Program-made: the position numbers and the translations under genes
Part shown: piece by piece, positions 43,129 to 51,033 of the stretch
Layout: each line of letters starts with the position of its first letter
How positions within the stretch are numbered: the first letter of the stretch is position 1
Notes under the pieces: model-generated
Databases searched by the model: none
Seen by the model: the letters and a program-made list of their open reading frames with translations, nothing else
What the model was told of the DNA's origin: nothing
NCBI RefSeq assembly: GCF_012910805.1
Contig: NZ_WTVK01000031.1
Coordinates: 1-64,000, forward strand
DNA: 64,000 nucleotides
From: Aromatoleum evansii
GTDB lineage: Bacteria > Pseudomonadota > Gammaproteobacteria > Burkholderiales > Rhodocyclaceae
Reading direction: 5' to 3'

Positions 43129-44187
43129 TTATTCCTCGAAGGTGCGGCCGGGGCCGAGCGCCGCGGCATCGCCGAGCACGAAGCCGGCGACGCGCGTCTT
43201 GTGGAAGCCGCGGTCGCCCCACGACGCATCCAGCGCCCAGGCGCGTTTCATGAACATCTGCAGATCGACTTCCCAGGTGTAGCCCATCGCGCCATGCACC
43301 TGGATGCCGTGGCGCGCCGCGAGCCACGCCGCTTCCCCGCACGCGAGCTTGGCGTGCGACACGCGCACGGCGGCGCCGGCCTCGCCCTGTGCGAGCGCAT
43401 GCGCCGCGCGGTACAGCACCGGCTTGGCGAATTCGATGCGGGTCGCGACGTCGGCGAGGTGGTGCTTGACGGCTTGGAAGCTGCCGATCGGTTTGCCGAA
43501 CTGCTTGCGCTGCGCGGCGTAATCCACCGAAAGATCCAGCATGCGCTGCGCGAGGCCGAGCAGCTGGCCGGCGGCCGACAGCACGCCGCGCTCCAGCGTC
43601 GTAGCCCACAGCGCGCGACCGGCCTCGCCTGCCGCCACACGGGTCGCGGAGTTGGGCTCCCATACGACGCGTCCGAGGCGGCGCGAGTGATCGACGCTGG
43701 GATTGGCGATCACGTCGACCAGCGAGCGCGGCACCGCATGCACTTCGTCGCTGTGCGCGAGAAGCAGCAGGTCCGCGGGCTGCGCGTCGGCGACGAAGGG
43801 GTTGATCGGGTGACCGACCGCGATGCGGATGCTGCCGTCGGCGATCGTGCGCAGCCATTCCTCACGCTTCGCGACATCCTCCGGCAAGGCCGCGATGAGG
43901 CCGGCGGCGACGTAGGCGGTGTCGGCGAGCGAGTCGGGGATCGCGTAGTAGCCGAGTTCCTGGGTCATCAGCGACCACGCGACGTCGTCCATGCCGAGAC
44001 CGCCGCAGCTGTCCGGCACCGACAGCGCGGTGAGGCCCTGTTCCGCGATTTTTTGGCGCAGGTCGGGCGAGCGGCCGACGTCGGTATCCCAGATCTCGCG
44101 CAGCATCTCAGGCGCGGCTTCCGTCATCAGGAAGCGGCTCACGGCTTCGCGGAAGGCGAGCTGGTCGTCGGTAAAGGTGAAGTCCAT
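43129..44187 (-). CDS. Acyl-CoA dehydrogenase, small partner of a FadE pair
   Basis: A 352-residue acyl-CoA dehydrogenase-fold protein, MDFTFTDDQLAFREAVSRFL to RTFEE. The C-terminal half has the flavin contact AQRKQFGKPIGSFQAVKHHLADV and HGAMGYTWEVDLQMFMKRA. The middle beta-domain is short and poorly conserved. Steroid acyl-CoA dehydrogenases of actinobacteria form alpha2beta2 heteromers encoded by adjacent genes, with only one subunit of each pair carrying the catalytic Glu. The adjacency and unequal lengths here (388 and 352) fit that plan. The substrate is probably a C/D-ring acyl-CoA. Confidence 0.82.
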   Translation of the reverse strand: MDFTFTDDQLAFREAVSRFLMTEAAPEMLREIWDTDVGRSPDLRQKIAEQGLTALSVPDSCGGLGMDDVAWSLMTQELGYYAIPDSLADTAYVAAGLIAALPEDVAKREEWLRTIADGSIRIAVGHPINPFVADAQPADLLLLAHSDEVHAVPRSLVDVIANPSVDHSRRLGRVVWEPNSATRVAAGEAGRALWATTLERGVLSAAGQLLGLAQRMLDLSVDYAAQRKQFGKPIGSFQAVKHHLADVATRIEFAKPVLYRAAHALAQGEAGAAVRVSHAKLACGEAAWLAARHGIQVHGAMGYTWEVDLQMFMKRAWALDASWGDRGFHKTRVAGFVLGDAAALGPGRTFEE

Positions 44188-44197
44188 GACGGCCCCC

Positions 44198-45364
44198 TCA
44201 GGATTTGGGCAGGCCGAGCATGCGCTCGGCGATGATGTTGCGCTGGATCTCGTTGGTGCCGGCGTAGATCGGGCCGGCCTGCGCGAAGAGGAAACCTTCG
44301 AGCCAGCTCGCGCCGTCCTCGGCATCGGGTGCTTCCGCGACGAGTTCGCCGCGCGCGCCGAGGATGCGCATCGCCGTCTCGTGCATCTTGAGGTCGAGCT
44401 CCGACCACACGATCTTGTTGGTGCTCGCCTCGTCGCCGATGCGCGCGCCCTTCGCGAGCCGCCCGACGGTGTGATACGCCGACAGCGCATAGGCTTCGGC
44501 GCCCATCCACGATTCGCACACGGCGTCGCGGATCGCCGGATCGCGGTCGGCCGACTCGCGGTGCGCCTGGTACAGCGCGACGAGCCGGCGCGCGGTGTGC
44601 TGGAAGCGCCCCGGCGAGCGCAGCAGCAGGCCGCGCTCGAAGCCGGCGGTTGCCATTGCGACGTGCCAGCCCTTTCCTTCGTCGCCGATGCGGTTCTCGA
44701 CCGGCACGCGCACGTCGTCGAAGAAGATCTCGGCGAAGGCTTCCTTGCCGTTGAGCGCGCGGATCGGGCGGATCGTCACGCCCGGGGCATCGAGCGGAAC
44801 CGTGAGGAAACTGAGACCATGGTGACGGCTCGACGCCGGATCGCTGCGGAACAGGCCGAACAGCCAGTCCGCGTAGATCGCGCGCGTCGACCAGGTCTTC
44901 TGGCCGTTGAGGACGTAGTGATCGCCCTCCCGAATCGCCTTGCTGGTGATCGCCGCCATGTCGGAACCGGCGTTCGGCTCCGACCAGCCCTGCGCCCACA
45001 TGTCCTCGCTCGACGCCATGCGCGGCAGGAAGCGCTGCTTCTGCGCCTCGGTGCCGAACTCCATCAGCGTCGGGCCGAGCAGCAGCTGGCCATTCTGGTT
45101 CACGCGCAGCGGCGCGACCGAGGCGTAATACTCCTCCTCGAAGATCAGCCACTCGATGAGGTCGCAGCCGCGGCCGCCGAGGGCCTCGGGCCACATCACC
45201 ATCGACAGCCGGGCATCGAACAGCCGCCGCTCCCATTCGCGGTGCTGCTCGAAGCCTTCTCGCGTGTCGTAGCTCGTGAGCGGCGTGCGCGGCACGTTGT
45301 CGGCGAGCCAGGCGCGGACCTCCGCGCGGAAGGCGCGCTGCCTGGGCGTAAACGCAAGATCCAT
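44198..45364 (-). CDS. Acyl-CoA dehydrogenase, large partner of a FadE pair
   Basis: A 388-residue acyl-CoA dehydrogenase. WPEALGGRGCDLIEWLIFEEEYYAS, WAQGWSEPNAGSDMAAITSKA and YVLNGQKTWSTRAIYADW form the FAD/substrate pocket, and the C-terminal GPIYAGTNEIQRNIIAERMLGLPK is a family signature. It resembles the FadE30/FadE26 class of steroid dehydrogenases. Electrons go to EtfAB and ETF-QO encoded in the same window. It lies between echA20 and the smaller FadE partner with gaps of 10-12 bases. Confidence 0.85.
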   Translation of the reverse strand: MDLAFTPRQRAFRAEVRAWLADNVPRTPLTSYDTREGFEQHREWERRLFDARLSMVMWPEALGGRGCDLIEWLIFEEEYYASVAPLRVNQNGQLLLGPTLMEFGTEAQKQRFLPRMASSEDMWAQGWSEPNAGSDMAAITSKAIREGDHYVLNGQKTWSTRAIYADWLFGLFRSDPASSRHHGLSFLTVPLDAPGVTIRPIRALNGKEAFAEIFFDDVRVPVENRIGDEGKGWHVAMATAGFERGLLLRSPGRFQHTARRLVALYQAHRESADRDPAIRDAVCESWMGAEAYALSAYHTVGRLAKGARIGDEASTNKIVWSELDLKMHETAMRILGARGELVAEAPDAEDGASWLEGFLFAQAGPIYAGTNEIQRNIIAERMLGLPKS

Positions 45365-45376
45365 GATGTCCCCCCT

Positions 45377-46129
45377 TCAGAATTTCGCGTCGCGTTTTTC
45401 GACGAAGGCCCGGCGCGTCTCGGCCGAATCCGGGCTGGTGTAGGCCTGCAGCGTGAAGCCCTGCTCCCAGCGGTACTTGTCCTCGAGGTTGCCGTCCTCG
45501 ATGCCGTTCAGCGCTTCCTTGGCGATGCGGATCATGGACGGGCTCTTCGCGGCGATCTTCGCGGCGATGCCCAGCGCCGTTTCGCGCAGTTCGGTGCGCG
45601 GCACGACGCGTTCGATGAAGCCGTAGCGCTCGGCATCGCGCGCGCCGATCTTCTCGCCAGTGAAGAACAGGTAGCGCACCTTCTGCACCGGGAAGAGGCG
45701 CTGCAGGTGCGCGCCGCCGCCCATCGCGCCGCGGTCGACCTCGGGCAGGGCGAAGGTCGCGCACTCGGACGCGACGACGATGTCGGCCGCCCCCGTGATG
45801 CCGATACCGCCGCCGAGCACGAAGCCATGGACCGCCGCGATCACCGGTACCGGGCAGCGATGCACGGCCTTGAAGGTCGCATAGTTGCCCGCGTTCACCG
45901 CGACGATCCGCTCCGGGTGGGCGTCGAGCTCCTTGATGTCCACGCCGGCGCAGAAGCCGCGGCCTTCGGCGCGGATCACGATGACCCGTACTTCGGGATC
46001 GGCGCCCAGTTCGTCGATCGTGCGCGCGAGCGCGAACCATTCGCCGCTGTCGAGCGCGTTGACCGGCGGCTTGTCGATCACCAGCTCGGCGATGCCGGCG
46101 TCGAGCCGGATGTGGATTGCGTTCGTCAC
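45377..46129 (-). CDS. EchA20-like ring-opening hydrolase (crotonase family)
   Basis: A 250-residue crotonase. KPPVNALDSGEWFALA, IRAEGRGFCAGVDIKELDA, VHGFVLGGGIGITGAADIVVAS and FALPEVDRGAMGGGAHLQRL follow Mycobacterium EchA20 almost motif for motif, including the GFxAGVDIKE oxyanion loop and the C-terminal YRWEQGFTL. EchA20 hydrolyses the bicyclic HIEC-CoA, opening ring D before IpdAB opens ring C. The flanking ipdC, ipdA, ipdB and fadE genes confirm the pathway. A plain enoyl-CoA hydratase role is less likely. Confidence 0.85.
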   Translation of the reverse strand: MTNAIHIRLDAGIAELVIDKPPVNALDSGEWFALARTIDELGADPEVRVIVIRAEGRGFCAGVDIKELDAHPERIVAVNAGNYATFKAVHRCPVPVIAAVHGFVLGGGIGITGAADIVVASECATFALPEVDRGAMGGGAHLQRLFPVQKVRYLFFTGEKIGARDAERYGFIERVVPRTELRETALGIAAKIAAKSPSMIRIAKEALNGIEDGNLEDKYRWEQGFTLQAYTSPDSAETRRAFVEKRDAKF

Positions 46130-46181
46130 GTGGGTGTCTCCAGTCTCTTCTGTGGGGTCGGGGTGTGTCGTTGGTCGCGGT

Positions 46182-47300
46182 TCAGGCCGCAGTGCTGGTT
46201 ACCGGCGCATCGAGGCGCGAGTACAGGCGCGCGAAGCAGGCTTCGGCCTCGACGGCAACCCCGCGGATGAGTTCGTCGCAGCTCTGCAGCTCGCCGATCG
46301 CCGCGGCGACCTGGCCGCTCGGCAAGATGCCCTCGTCCGGGCGCCCTTCGACCATCGAACGCTGCAGCAGCACCGGCTGGTTCGCCGACATCACCGTCTG
46401 CGACACCGCCCCGGCGTCTTCCCTGATCGCCTGGCGCAGCACGCCCAGCATGTGCCCCACGCTCATGCCCGTCTGCGCCTTCCACGCCCACGCGCTCTTG
46501 AGCGCGATCGCGAGGCGTCCCAGCGGGCCGGCCGCTTCGAGACGGCGGATGAAAGGGTTGTCGATCATGCGGTGACGCATGCCGTCGACGGCGAGCGTCA
46601 CGCGGATCTTCTGCGGATCGTCGACCGCCACGTAACGCTCCAGCGTCGCGCGCGGCGTCGGCGCATCGGTGCTCATCAGAAAGCGCGTGCCCATCGCGAT
46701 GCCCGCGGCGCCTGCCGCCAGCGCCGCGGCCAGCCCGCGTCCGGTCGAATAGCCGCCGGCCGCGATCACCGGCACCTTCACGGCGTCGAGTACCTGCGGC
46801 AGCAGGATCGTGGTCGGCACCCCGCCGGTGTGTCCGCCGCCCTCGCCGCCCTGGATCGTGATCATGTCGGCGCCGAGTTCGACCGCCTTCACGGCGTGCT
46901 TGAGCGCCCCCACGGTCGGGATGCACAGCACGCCGGCCTGCTTGAAGCGCGCGATGGTCTTCTTGTCCGGTCCGCGCCCGTAGCTCACCGCACGCAGCTT
47001 GTACTGGATCGCGAGATCGACGCACTGCGCGGCGTTTTCCTGGAACATGTGGAAGTTGAGCCCGAAGTTCGTTCCGCCCGTCGCGGCGATGACGTTGCGG
47101 ATCTCGCCTTCGAGCCGGTGCGCCTCGATCGTCGCGCCGGCGAGGAAGCCGAAGCCGCCGGCCCGGGTCGTCGCGATCACGAGGTTCGCGTCGGCGACCC
47201 AGCCCATCGCCGTCTGCACAATCGGATAGCGGCAGCCCAGCGCCTCGGTGAGCGGCGTGCGCAGCAGCGCGGAAAAGTCGAACGGCGCGTCGCGGTTCAT
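46182..47300 (-). CDS. ipdC: IpdC-like flavin-dependent dehydrogenase (nitronate monooxygenase family)
   Basis: A 372-residue FMN TIM-barrel protein of the nitronate monooxygenase/2-nitropropane dioxygenase family. VQTAMGWVADANLVIATTRAGGFGFLAG opens the barrel, and IQGGEGGGHTGGVPTTILLPQV and AAGGYSTGRGLAAALAAGAAGIAMGTRFL bind FMN. Placement between ipdAB and echA20, and the length, identify it with IpdC, which oxidises 5-OH-HIC-CoA in ring C/D breakdown. The ATG at 47300 overlaps the preceding hydratase stop by four bases; 52 bases separate it from echA20. Confidence 0.82.
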   Translation of the reverse strand: MNRDAPFDFSALLRTPLTEALGCRYPIVQTAMGWVADANLVIATTRAGGFGFLAGATIEAHRLEGEIRNVIAATGGTNFGLNFHMFQENAAQCVDLAIQYKLRAVSYGRGPDKKTIARFKQAGVLCIPTVGALKHAVKAVELGADMITIQGGEGGGHTGGVPTTILLPQVLDAVKVPVIAAGGYSTGRGLAAALAAGAAGIAMGTRFLMSTDAPTPRATLERYVAVDDPQKIRVTLAVDGMRHRMIDNPFIRRLEAAGPLGRLAIALKSAWAWKAQTGMSVGHMLGVLRQAIREDAGAVSQTVMSANQPVLLQRSMVEGRPDEGILPSGQVAAAIGELQSCDELIRGVAVEAEACFARLYSRLDAPVTSTAA

Positions 47301-48223
47301 GCGCCCTCTCCTGCGGTGGCGGCCTGCTTGTTGGCCTGCGCCATGGCCTTCGCGTCGTAGCCGCCGAGCTTGTCGCCCGACAGCAGCTCGTTGTGGGCAT
47401 GTGCGAAGTGGTGCCAGCCGAAGGCGGCGTCCATCGCAGTGCGCTTGCCCTGCAGGTCCTCGACGTGGTTGATCGCCTGCTTGGTCAGCGCGAGGCCCAT
47501 GCGCGGCTGCTGCGCGATGCGCGCGGCGATCGCGTACGTAGCCGCTTCGAGTTCGGCGCGCGGCACGACGCGATTGACCATGCCCATCTGGTACGCGCGC
47601 TCGGCCCCCATGCGGTCGCCGACGAAGAGGAACTCCTTGGCGATGCGCGGATGCAGCTCGAAGGGATGGGCGAAATACTCGACGCCCGGGATGCCCATGC
47701 GCACGACCGGGTCCTGGAAGAATGCATCGTCGGAGGCGACGATCAGGTCGCACACCCACGCCAGCATCAGCCCGCCCGCGACGCACGCCCCCTGCACCAT
47801 CGCGATGGTCGGCTTGGGCAGCTCGCGCCAGCGCCGGCACATCCCGAGATACACCTCCTGCTCGCGCGCATACAGGTACTCGCCGCCGGGCTTGTTGGTG
47901 TGATCCCACCAAAGCTGCACGCGGTCGAAGGGCTTGTTGATGTCACGCCCCGGCGTGCCGATGTCGTGCCCCGCCGAGAAGTGGCGGCCCTCGCCGCGCA
48001 ATACGATCACCTTCACCGCGTCGTCATCGACGGCGCGCCGCAGGGCCGCGTCGAGTGCGTAGGTCATCTGCGAGTTCTGCGCGTTGTTGAACTCCGGCCG
48101 GCACATCGTCACGGTCGCGATTCCGTCCTGCACGACGTACTGCACCGGCGTGTCGGTCTCGTATGACGAGGTGTCGGCGCGGCTGACGAAGTCGCCGACG
48201 TTGGGGGTCGAGGGGGCTGTCAT
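47297..48223 (-). CDS. Enoyl-CoA hydratase/isomerase family protein of unassigned step
   Basis: A 308-residue crotonase with VIVLRGEGRHFSAGHDIGTPG, MVQGACVAGGLMLAWVCDLIVAS and FFQDPVVRMGIPGVEYFAHPFEL. It is longer than the usual 260 residues because of an insert after the oxyanion loop (DINKPFDRVQLWWDHTNKPGGEYLYAREQ). It lies between ipdB and ipdC and overlaps ipdC by four bases, so it belongs to ring C/D catabolism. The acidic residues expected of a typical hydratase are not obvious (IPGVEYF in place of the common PExxLG). I cannot match it to a characterised Mycobacterium gene. Confidence 0.78.
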   Translation of the reverse strand: MTAPSTPNVGDFVSRADTSSYETDTPVQYVVQDGIATVTMCRPEFNNAQNSQMTYALDAALRRAVDDDAVKVIVLRGEGRHFSAGHDIGTPGRDINKPFDRVQLWWDHTNKPGGEYLYAREQEVYLGMCRRWRELPKPTIAMVQGACVAGGLMLAWVCDLIVASDDAFFQDPVVRMGIPGVEYFAHPFELHPRIAKEFLFVGDRMGAERAYQMGMVNRVVPRAELEAATYAIAARIAQQPRMGLALTKQAINHVEDLQGKRTAMDAAFGWHHFAHAHNELLSGDKLGGYDAKAMAQANKQAATAGEGA

Positions 48224-48243
48224 TGTCGTTTTTCCTTGCCCGA

Positions 48244-49044
48244 TCAGACGGCCGGACGGATGCCCGGCGGATTGCCCTTGATCGCGGTCGCGCGCAGGTC
48301 GTGGGGGTCGAGGCGGCGGATCAGCGCAAGCTGGTCGGCGGTGGGATGCGGCGTCTCGCGCAGCTCGGCCGCCGCGATGAGCGGGAAGCCGGTCTTCTCC
48401 TGCACTTCGGCGAAGCTCACGCCGGGATGCAAGGAGCGCACGCGCGCCGCCCGCGCCGGGCCGTCGTAATCCATCACGCACAGGTCGGTGACGACGATGC
48501 GGATCTGCATCAGGTCGCTGCGCTCGCCGTCGTTCCAACGCTCGGGCTTGAAACCGACGCCCGACACCATGTCGACCTCGCCCTCGACGAACACGCGGCG
48601 GCCGTGATTCGGGACGAAGAAGGAGTTGATGTGGTTGATGCTGTTGCCCGGCAGGCCGCGCACCCCGAGCATCGCCGACTTGGGCTTCGCGTACTCGCCG
48701 ACGCACGAGAGGTTGGTCTGGCCCCAGCGGTCGATCTGGGTCGGGCCGATCATCGCGTGGCGACGTCCGCCCCACACGCACTCGAACACGCGCTCGAAGG
48801 GCATCCAGCCCGAATAGCGCGGCTGGTAGTCGCCGCGCGGCCCGAGCGGGATCGGCTCCTCGACGAGGAAGGCTTCGCTGTCGGTCATCAGCAGGCCCTC
48901 GCTGTGCGTGAGCTTCGCGAGGCTCGCGCCGAGGCGCGGGATCACGCCGAGGCCGGACGCGAGCACTTCGCCGTCACCGCGCCAGGCTTCCGAGGCGGCG
49001 ACGATCATCAGTTCGGCCAGTGTGAAATCAGTCTTTTCGGTCAT
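48244..49044 (-). CDS. ipdB: IpdB, COCHEA-CoA hydrolase beta subunit
   Basis: A 266-residue protein of the class I CoA-transferase beta-subunit fold: TLAELMIVAASEAWRGDGEVLASGLGVIPRLGA, SGWMPFERVFECVWGGRRHAMIGPTQIDRWGQTNLSCVG, and VRGLPGNSINHINSFFVPNHGRR. Together with the next gene upstream it corresponds to IpdAB, which, despite the transferase fold, hydrolytically opens the last steroid ring (ring C). It stands 12 bases after ipdA. The partner order A-B and the neighbours ipdC and echA20 are as expected for the steroid gene set. Confidence 0.87.
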   Translation of the reverse strand: MTEKTDFTLAELMIVAASEAWRGDGEVLASGLGVIPRLGASLAKLTHSEGLLMTDSEAFLVEEPIPLGPRGDYQPRYSGWMPFERVFECVWGGRRHAMIGPTQIDRWGQTNLSCVGEYAKPKSAMLGVRGLPGNSINHINSFFVPNHGRRVFVEGEVDMVSGVGFKPERWNDGERSDLMQIRIVVTDLCVMDYDGPARAARVRSLHPGVSFAEVQEKTGFPLIAAAELRETPHPTADQLALIRRLDPHDLRATAIKGNPPGIRPAV

Positions 49045-49056
49045 CGCGCGATCTCC

Positions 49057-49935
49057 TCAGAACACCGGCAGCGGCAGCGTCCCGAGACGCGCGGCTCCAC
49101 CGTTCCTTTCCTGGTAGGCGGCTTCGCCCGGGGTGACGAACTCATCGACATAGGCCTGCCAGCCGCCCTCCTCGCCCGCGCTCGCGGCGTAGCGCTTGAA
49201 GTGGCTCATGTCCCAGCCGTAGTCGGACGGGCACGAGGTCGGATGCGCACCGAAGGGCGCTTCGACGACGCCGGTCACGAGGTAGCGCTCGAAGGTGTTG
49301 CTGCGCGCGCTCGCGGCATCCAGCTGCAGCCGCTCCTCGACGCGCTCCGCGGACACGTAGCACTGGTCGGCTGCGCGCGCGAAGAGGTGATCGAAGTACG
49401 GGTCGGGCCCGGTCACCAGCGTGTTGCCGAGGCGGTCGGCGACATTCACGTGCAGCAGCGCGACGTCGAGTTTCAGCGCCGGCATCGCGATCAGCACTTC
49501 GCCGTCGTCGTAGGGCGAACGGATCGTGCGCAGTTCGGGGTTGAGCTTCACGACGTCGGTCGCAAGGCCGCAGCGCGTGGGCAGAAAGGGCAGGCGCATG
49601 CCGGCGGCGCGCAGGCCCCACTGGAACATGCCCTCGTCGAGCTCCATCAGCTCCGTCAGCTCGCCCGCCTCGCGCGCCTTGCGGTAATACGGTTCGAGCG
49701 GGATCGCGTCGAGCGTGGCGAAACCGAACACGAGTTTTCTCACCTTCCCCGCCGCGCACAGCATGCCGACCTCAGGCCCGCCATAGGCGACCACCGTCAG
49801 ATCCTTCACCGGCGAGCGCAGGATCTCGCGCACGATCGCCATCGGCTTGCGCCGCGGCCCCCATCCTCCGAAGCCGATCGTCATGCCGTCGCGCAGTGCG
49901 CCGACGACATCGGCCGTGGTCATTCGCTTGTCCAT
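49057..49935 (-). CDS. ipdA: IpdA, COCHEA-CoA hydrolase alpha subunit
   Basis: A 292-residue class I CoA-transferase-fold subunit. MTIGFGGWGPRRKPMAIVREILRS is the nucleotide/CoA loop. LMELDEGMFQWGLRAAGMRLPFLPTR carries acidic residues at 98-101, where Mycobacterium IpdA, as I recall, has its catalytic Glu105. SPYDDGEVLIAMPALKLDVALLHVNVADRLGN follows. The length matches Mycobacterium IpdA. It is the second gene of the operon, ten bases after hsaC. Confidence 0.87.
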   Translation of the reverse strand: MDKRMTTADVVGALRDGMTIGFGGWGPRRKPMAIVREILRSPVKDLTVVAYGGPEVGMLCAAGKVRKLVFGFATLDAIPLEPYYRKAREAGELTELMELDEGMFQWGLRAAGMRLPFLPTRCGLATDVVKLNPELRTIRSPYDDGEVLIAMPALKLDVALLHVNVADRLGNTLVTGPDPYFDHLFARAADQCYVSAERVEERLQLDAASARSNTFERYLVTGVVEAPFGAHPTSCPSDYGWDMSHFKRYAASAGEEGGWQAYVDEFVTPGEAAYQERNGGAARLGTLPLPVF

Positions 49936-49945
49936 GGGTGCGTCC

Positions 49946-50836
49946 TTATCGCTGTCCGACCGAGAAATCGTGGCCCCACAGGCTCACGCGCGTGAATTCG
50001 AAGGCGGCGTGGCGCGACCAGTCGACTTGCAGCCCGCCGCAGCCGTATTCGAGATCGAAGTCCGACGGCGTCTTCATGTAGAAGGAAATCATGCGGTCGT
50101 TGAGGTGCTGTCCGAGCGTGGCCGACAGCGGCACGTCGTGCGCGATGCGGCGGTCGTGCGCGCGGCCGACCTCGGTCATCGAATCGACTTCGACCATCAC
50201 GTGCACGCAGCCCGAAGGCACCGGGTACTCCGCCAGCGCGAGGCTGTGATGGCGCGCGTTGGCGCAGTGCAGGAAGTGGATGCGCACCGCCGGAGCGGAC
50301 GGGTCGGGGCGGAAATTGAAGATGTCCGACACGCCGAAGCCCAGCACGTCGCGATGGAAGGCCACGGTCTCGTCGAAATTCGGGGCGGGCAGCACGGTAT
50401 GGCCGAGTCCCATGTCGCCGGTGATGAAGCGCGGCACGCCCTGCGGCGACACGAAAGGCTGGCAGTCCGAGCGATGGCCCCAGCCGAGTTCATGGCGGTT
50501 TCCGGCGGGATCGGTGACGATCGCGATCGCCTGCATGCCGCGCTGCTCGCACAACCCGGCCGACGCCGGCTCCCACTTCGCGCGCTTCTGTTCGAGCACG
50601 GCGATCGCGGCATCGAAGGCGCGCTCGTCCGCCAGTTCCCAGCCCGACGCGAGGTAACGGCGCTCGGCCCCTTCCACCACCAGCATGCGGAACGGACGCT
50701 CGTCCATCTTAACGTACAAACCGCCGCCGGGCGCCGGCGCAGTCATCATGCCCAGCACGTTCTGCGCGTAGCGCTGCCATTCGGCGAGCTGATCGGTTTG
50801 GGCGACGATATAGCCCAGACCGCGAATATCGATCAT
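49946..50836 (-). CDS. hsaC: 3,4-DHSA 4,5-dioxygenase, extradiol (HsaC/TesB)
   Basis: A 296-residue vicinal-oxygen-chelate extradiol dioxygenase. The iron ligands are visible: His in DMGLGHTVL, His in NARHHSLAL and Glu in FDLEYGCGG. PLSATLGQHLNDRMISFYMKTPSDFD and VSLWGHDFSVG follow HsaC/TesB closely. It cleaves the catechol made by HsaA next to the C4 hydroxyl, the meta-cleavage step of 9,10-seco degradation. The start at 50836 (MIDIRGLGYIV) is preferred over 50851 because it has a spaced GGGAG and matches HsaC. It leads the ten-gene operon. Confidence 0.88.
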   Translation of the reverse strand: MIDIRGLGYIVAQTDQLAEWQRYAQNVLGMMTAPAPGGGLYVKMDERPFRMLVVEGAERRYLASGWELADERAFDAAIAVLEQKRAKWEPASAGLCEQRGMQAIAIVTDPAGNRHELGWGHRSDCQPFVSPQGVPRFITGDMGLGHTVLPAPNFDETVAFHRDVLGFGVSDIFNFRPDPSAPAVRIHFLHCANARHHSLALAEYPVPSGCVHVMVEVDSMTEVGRAHDRRIAHDVPLSATLGQHLNDRMISFYMKTPSDFDLEYGCGGLQVDWSRHAAFEFTRVSLWGHDFSVGQR

Positions 50837-50906
50837 GTCTCTGGCTCCCATGAGCCCGGCCTTTTGCCGGTATGGAAGCCATTTTCGCGACGAGCTGCGG
50901 CATGCT

Positions 50907-50926
50907 CATCGTCCGTTGAGACTAAG
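50907..50926 (-). promoter_or_regulatory. Steroid-regulon element, hsaC-ipd operon
   Basis: Gene-ward CTTAGTCT-CAAC-GGACGATG: exact proximal half and one mismatch in TTAGTCC. It is 70 bases before the hsaC start. The core is nearly identical to the site before the FATP-type ligase. Confidence 0.65.
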
Positions 50927-50973
50927 CAGTCGGCCACCCCGGACGGGGGATCTGTGGATGACGTGAAATGAGC

Positions 50974-51014
50974 AAAGCCGTTGACGCGCCCGAACAGGGC
51001 GCATCAACGGCTTT
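50974..51014. terminator. Long inverted repeat after the protease gene
   Basis: AAAGCCGTTGA-C-GCGCCC pairs with GGGCGC-A-TCAACGGCTTT around GAACA: 17 paired bases with one mismatch. On the minus strand it starts 19 bases after the protease stop and ends GGCTTTGCTCATT. It is a strong terminator insulating the protease from the hsaC promoter. Confidence 0.75.
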
Positions 51015-51033
51015 CAGGCAAGGCCGGGCGGAA

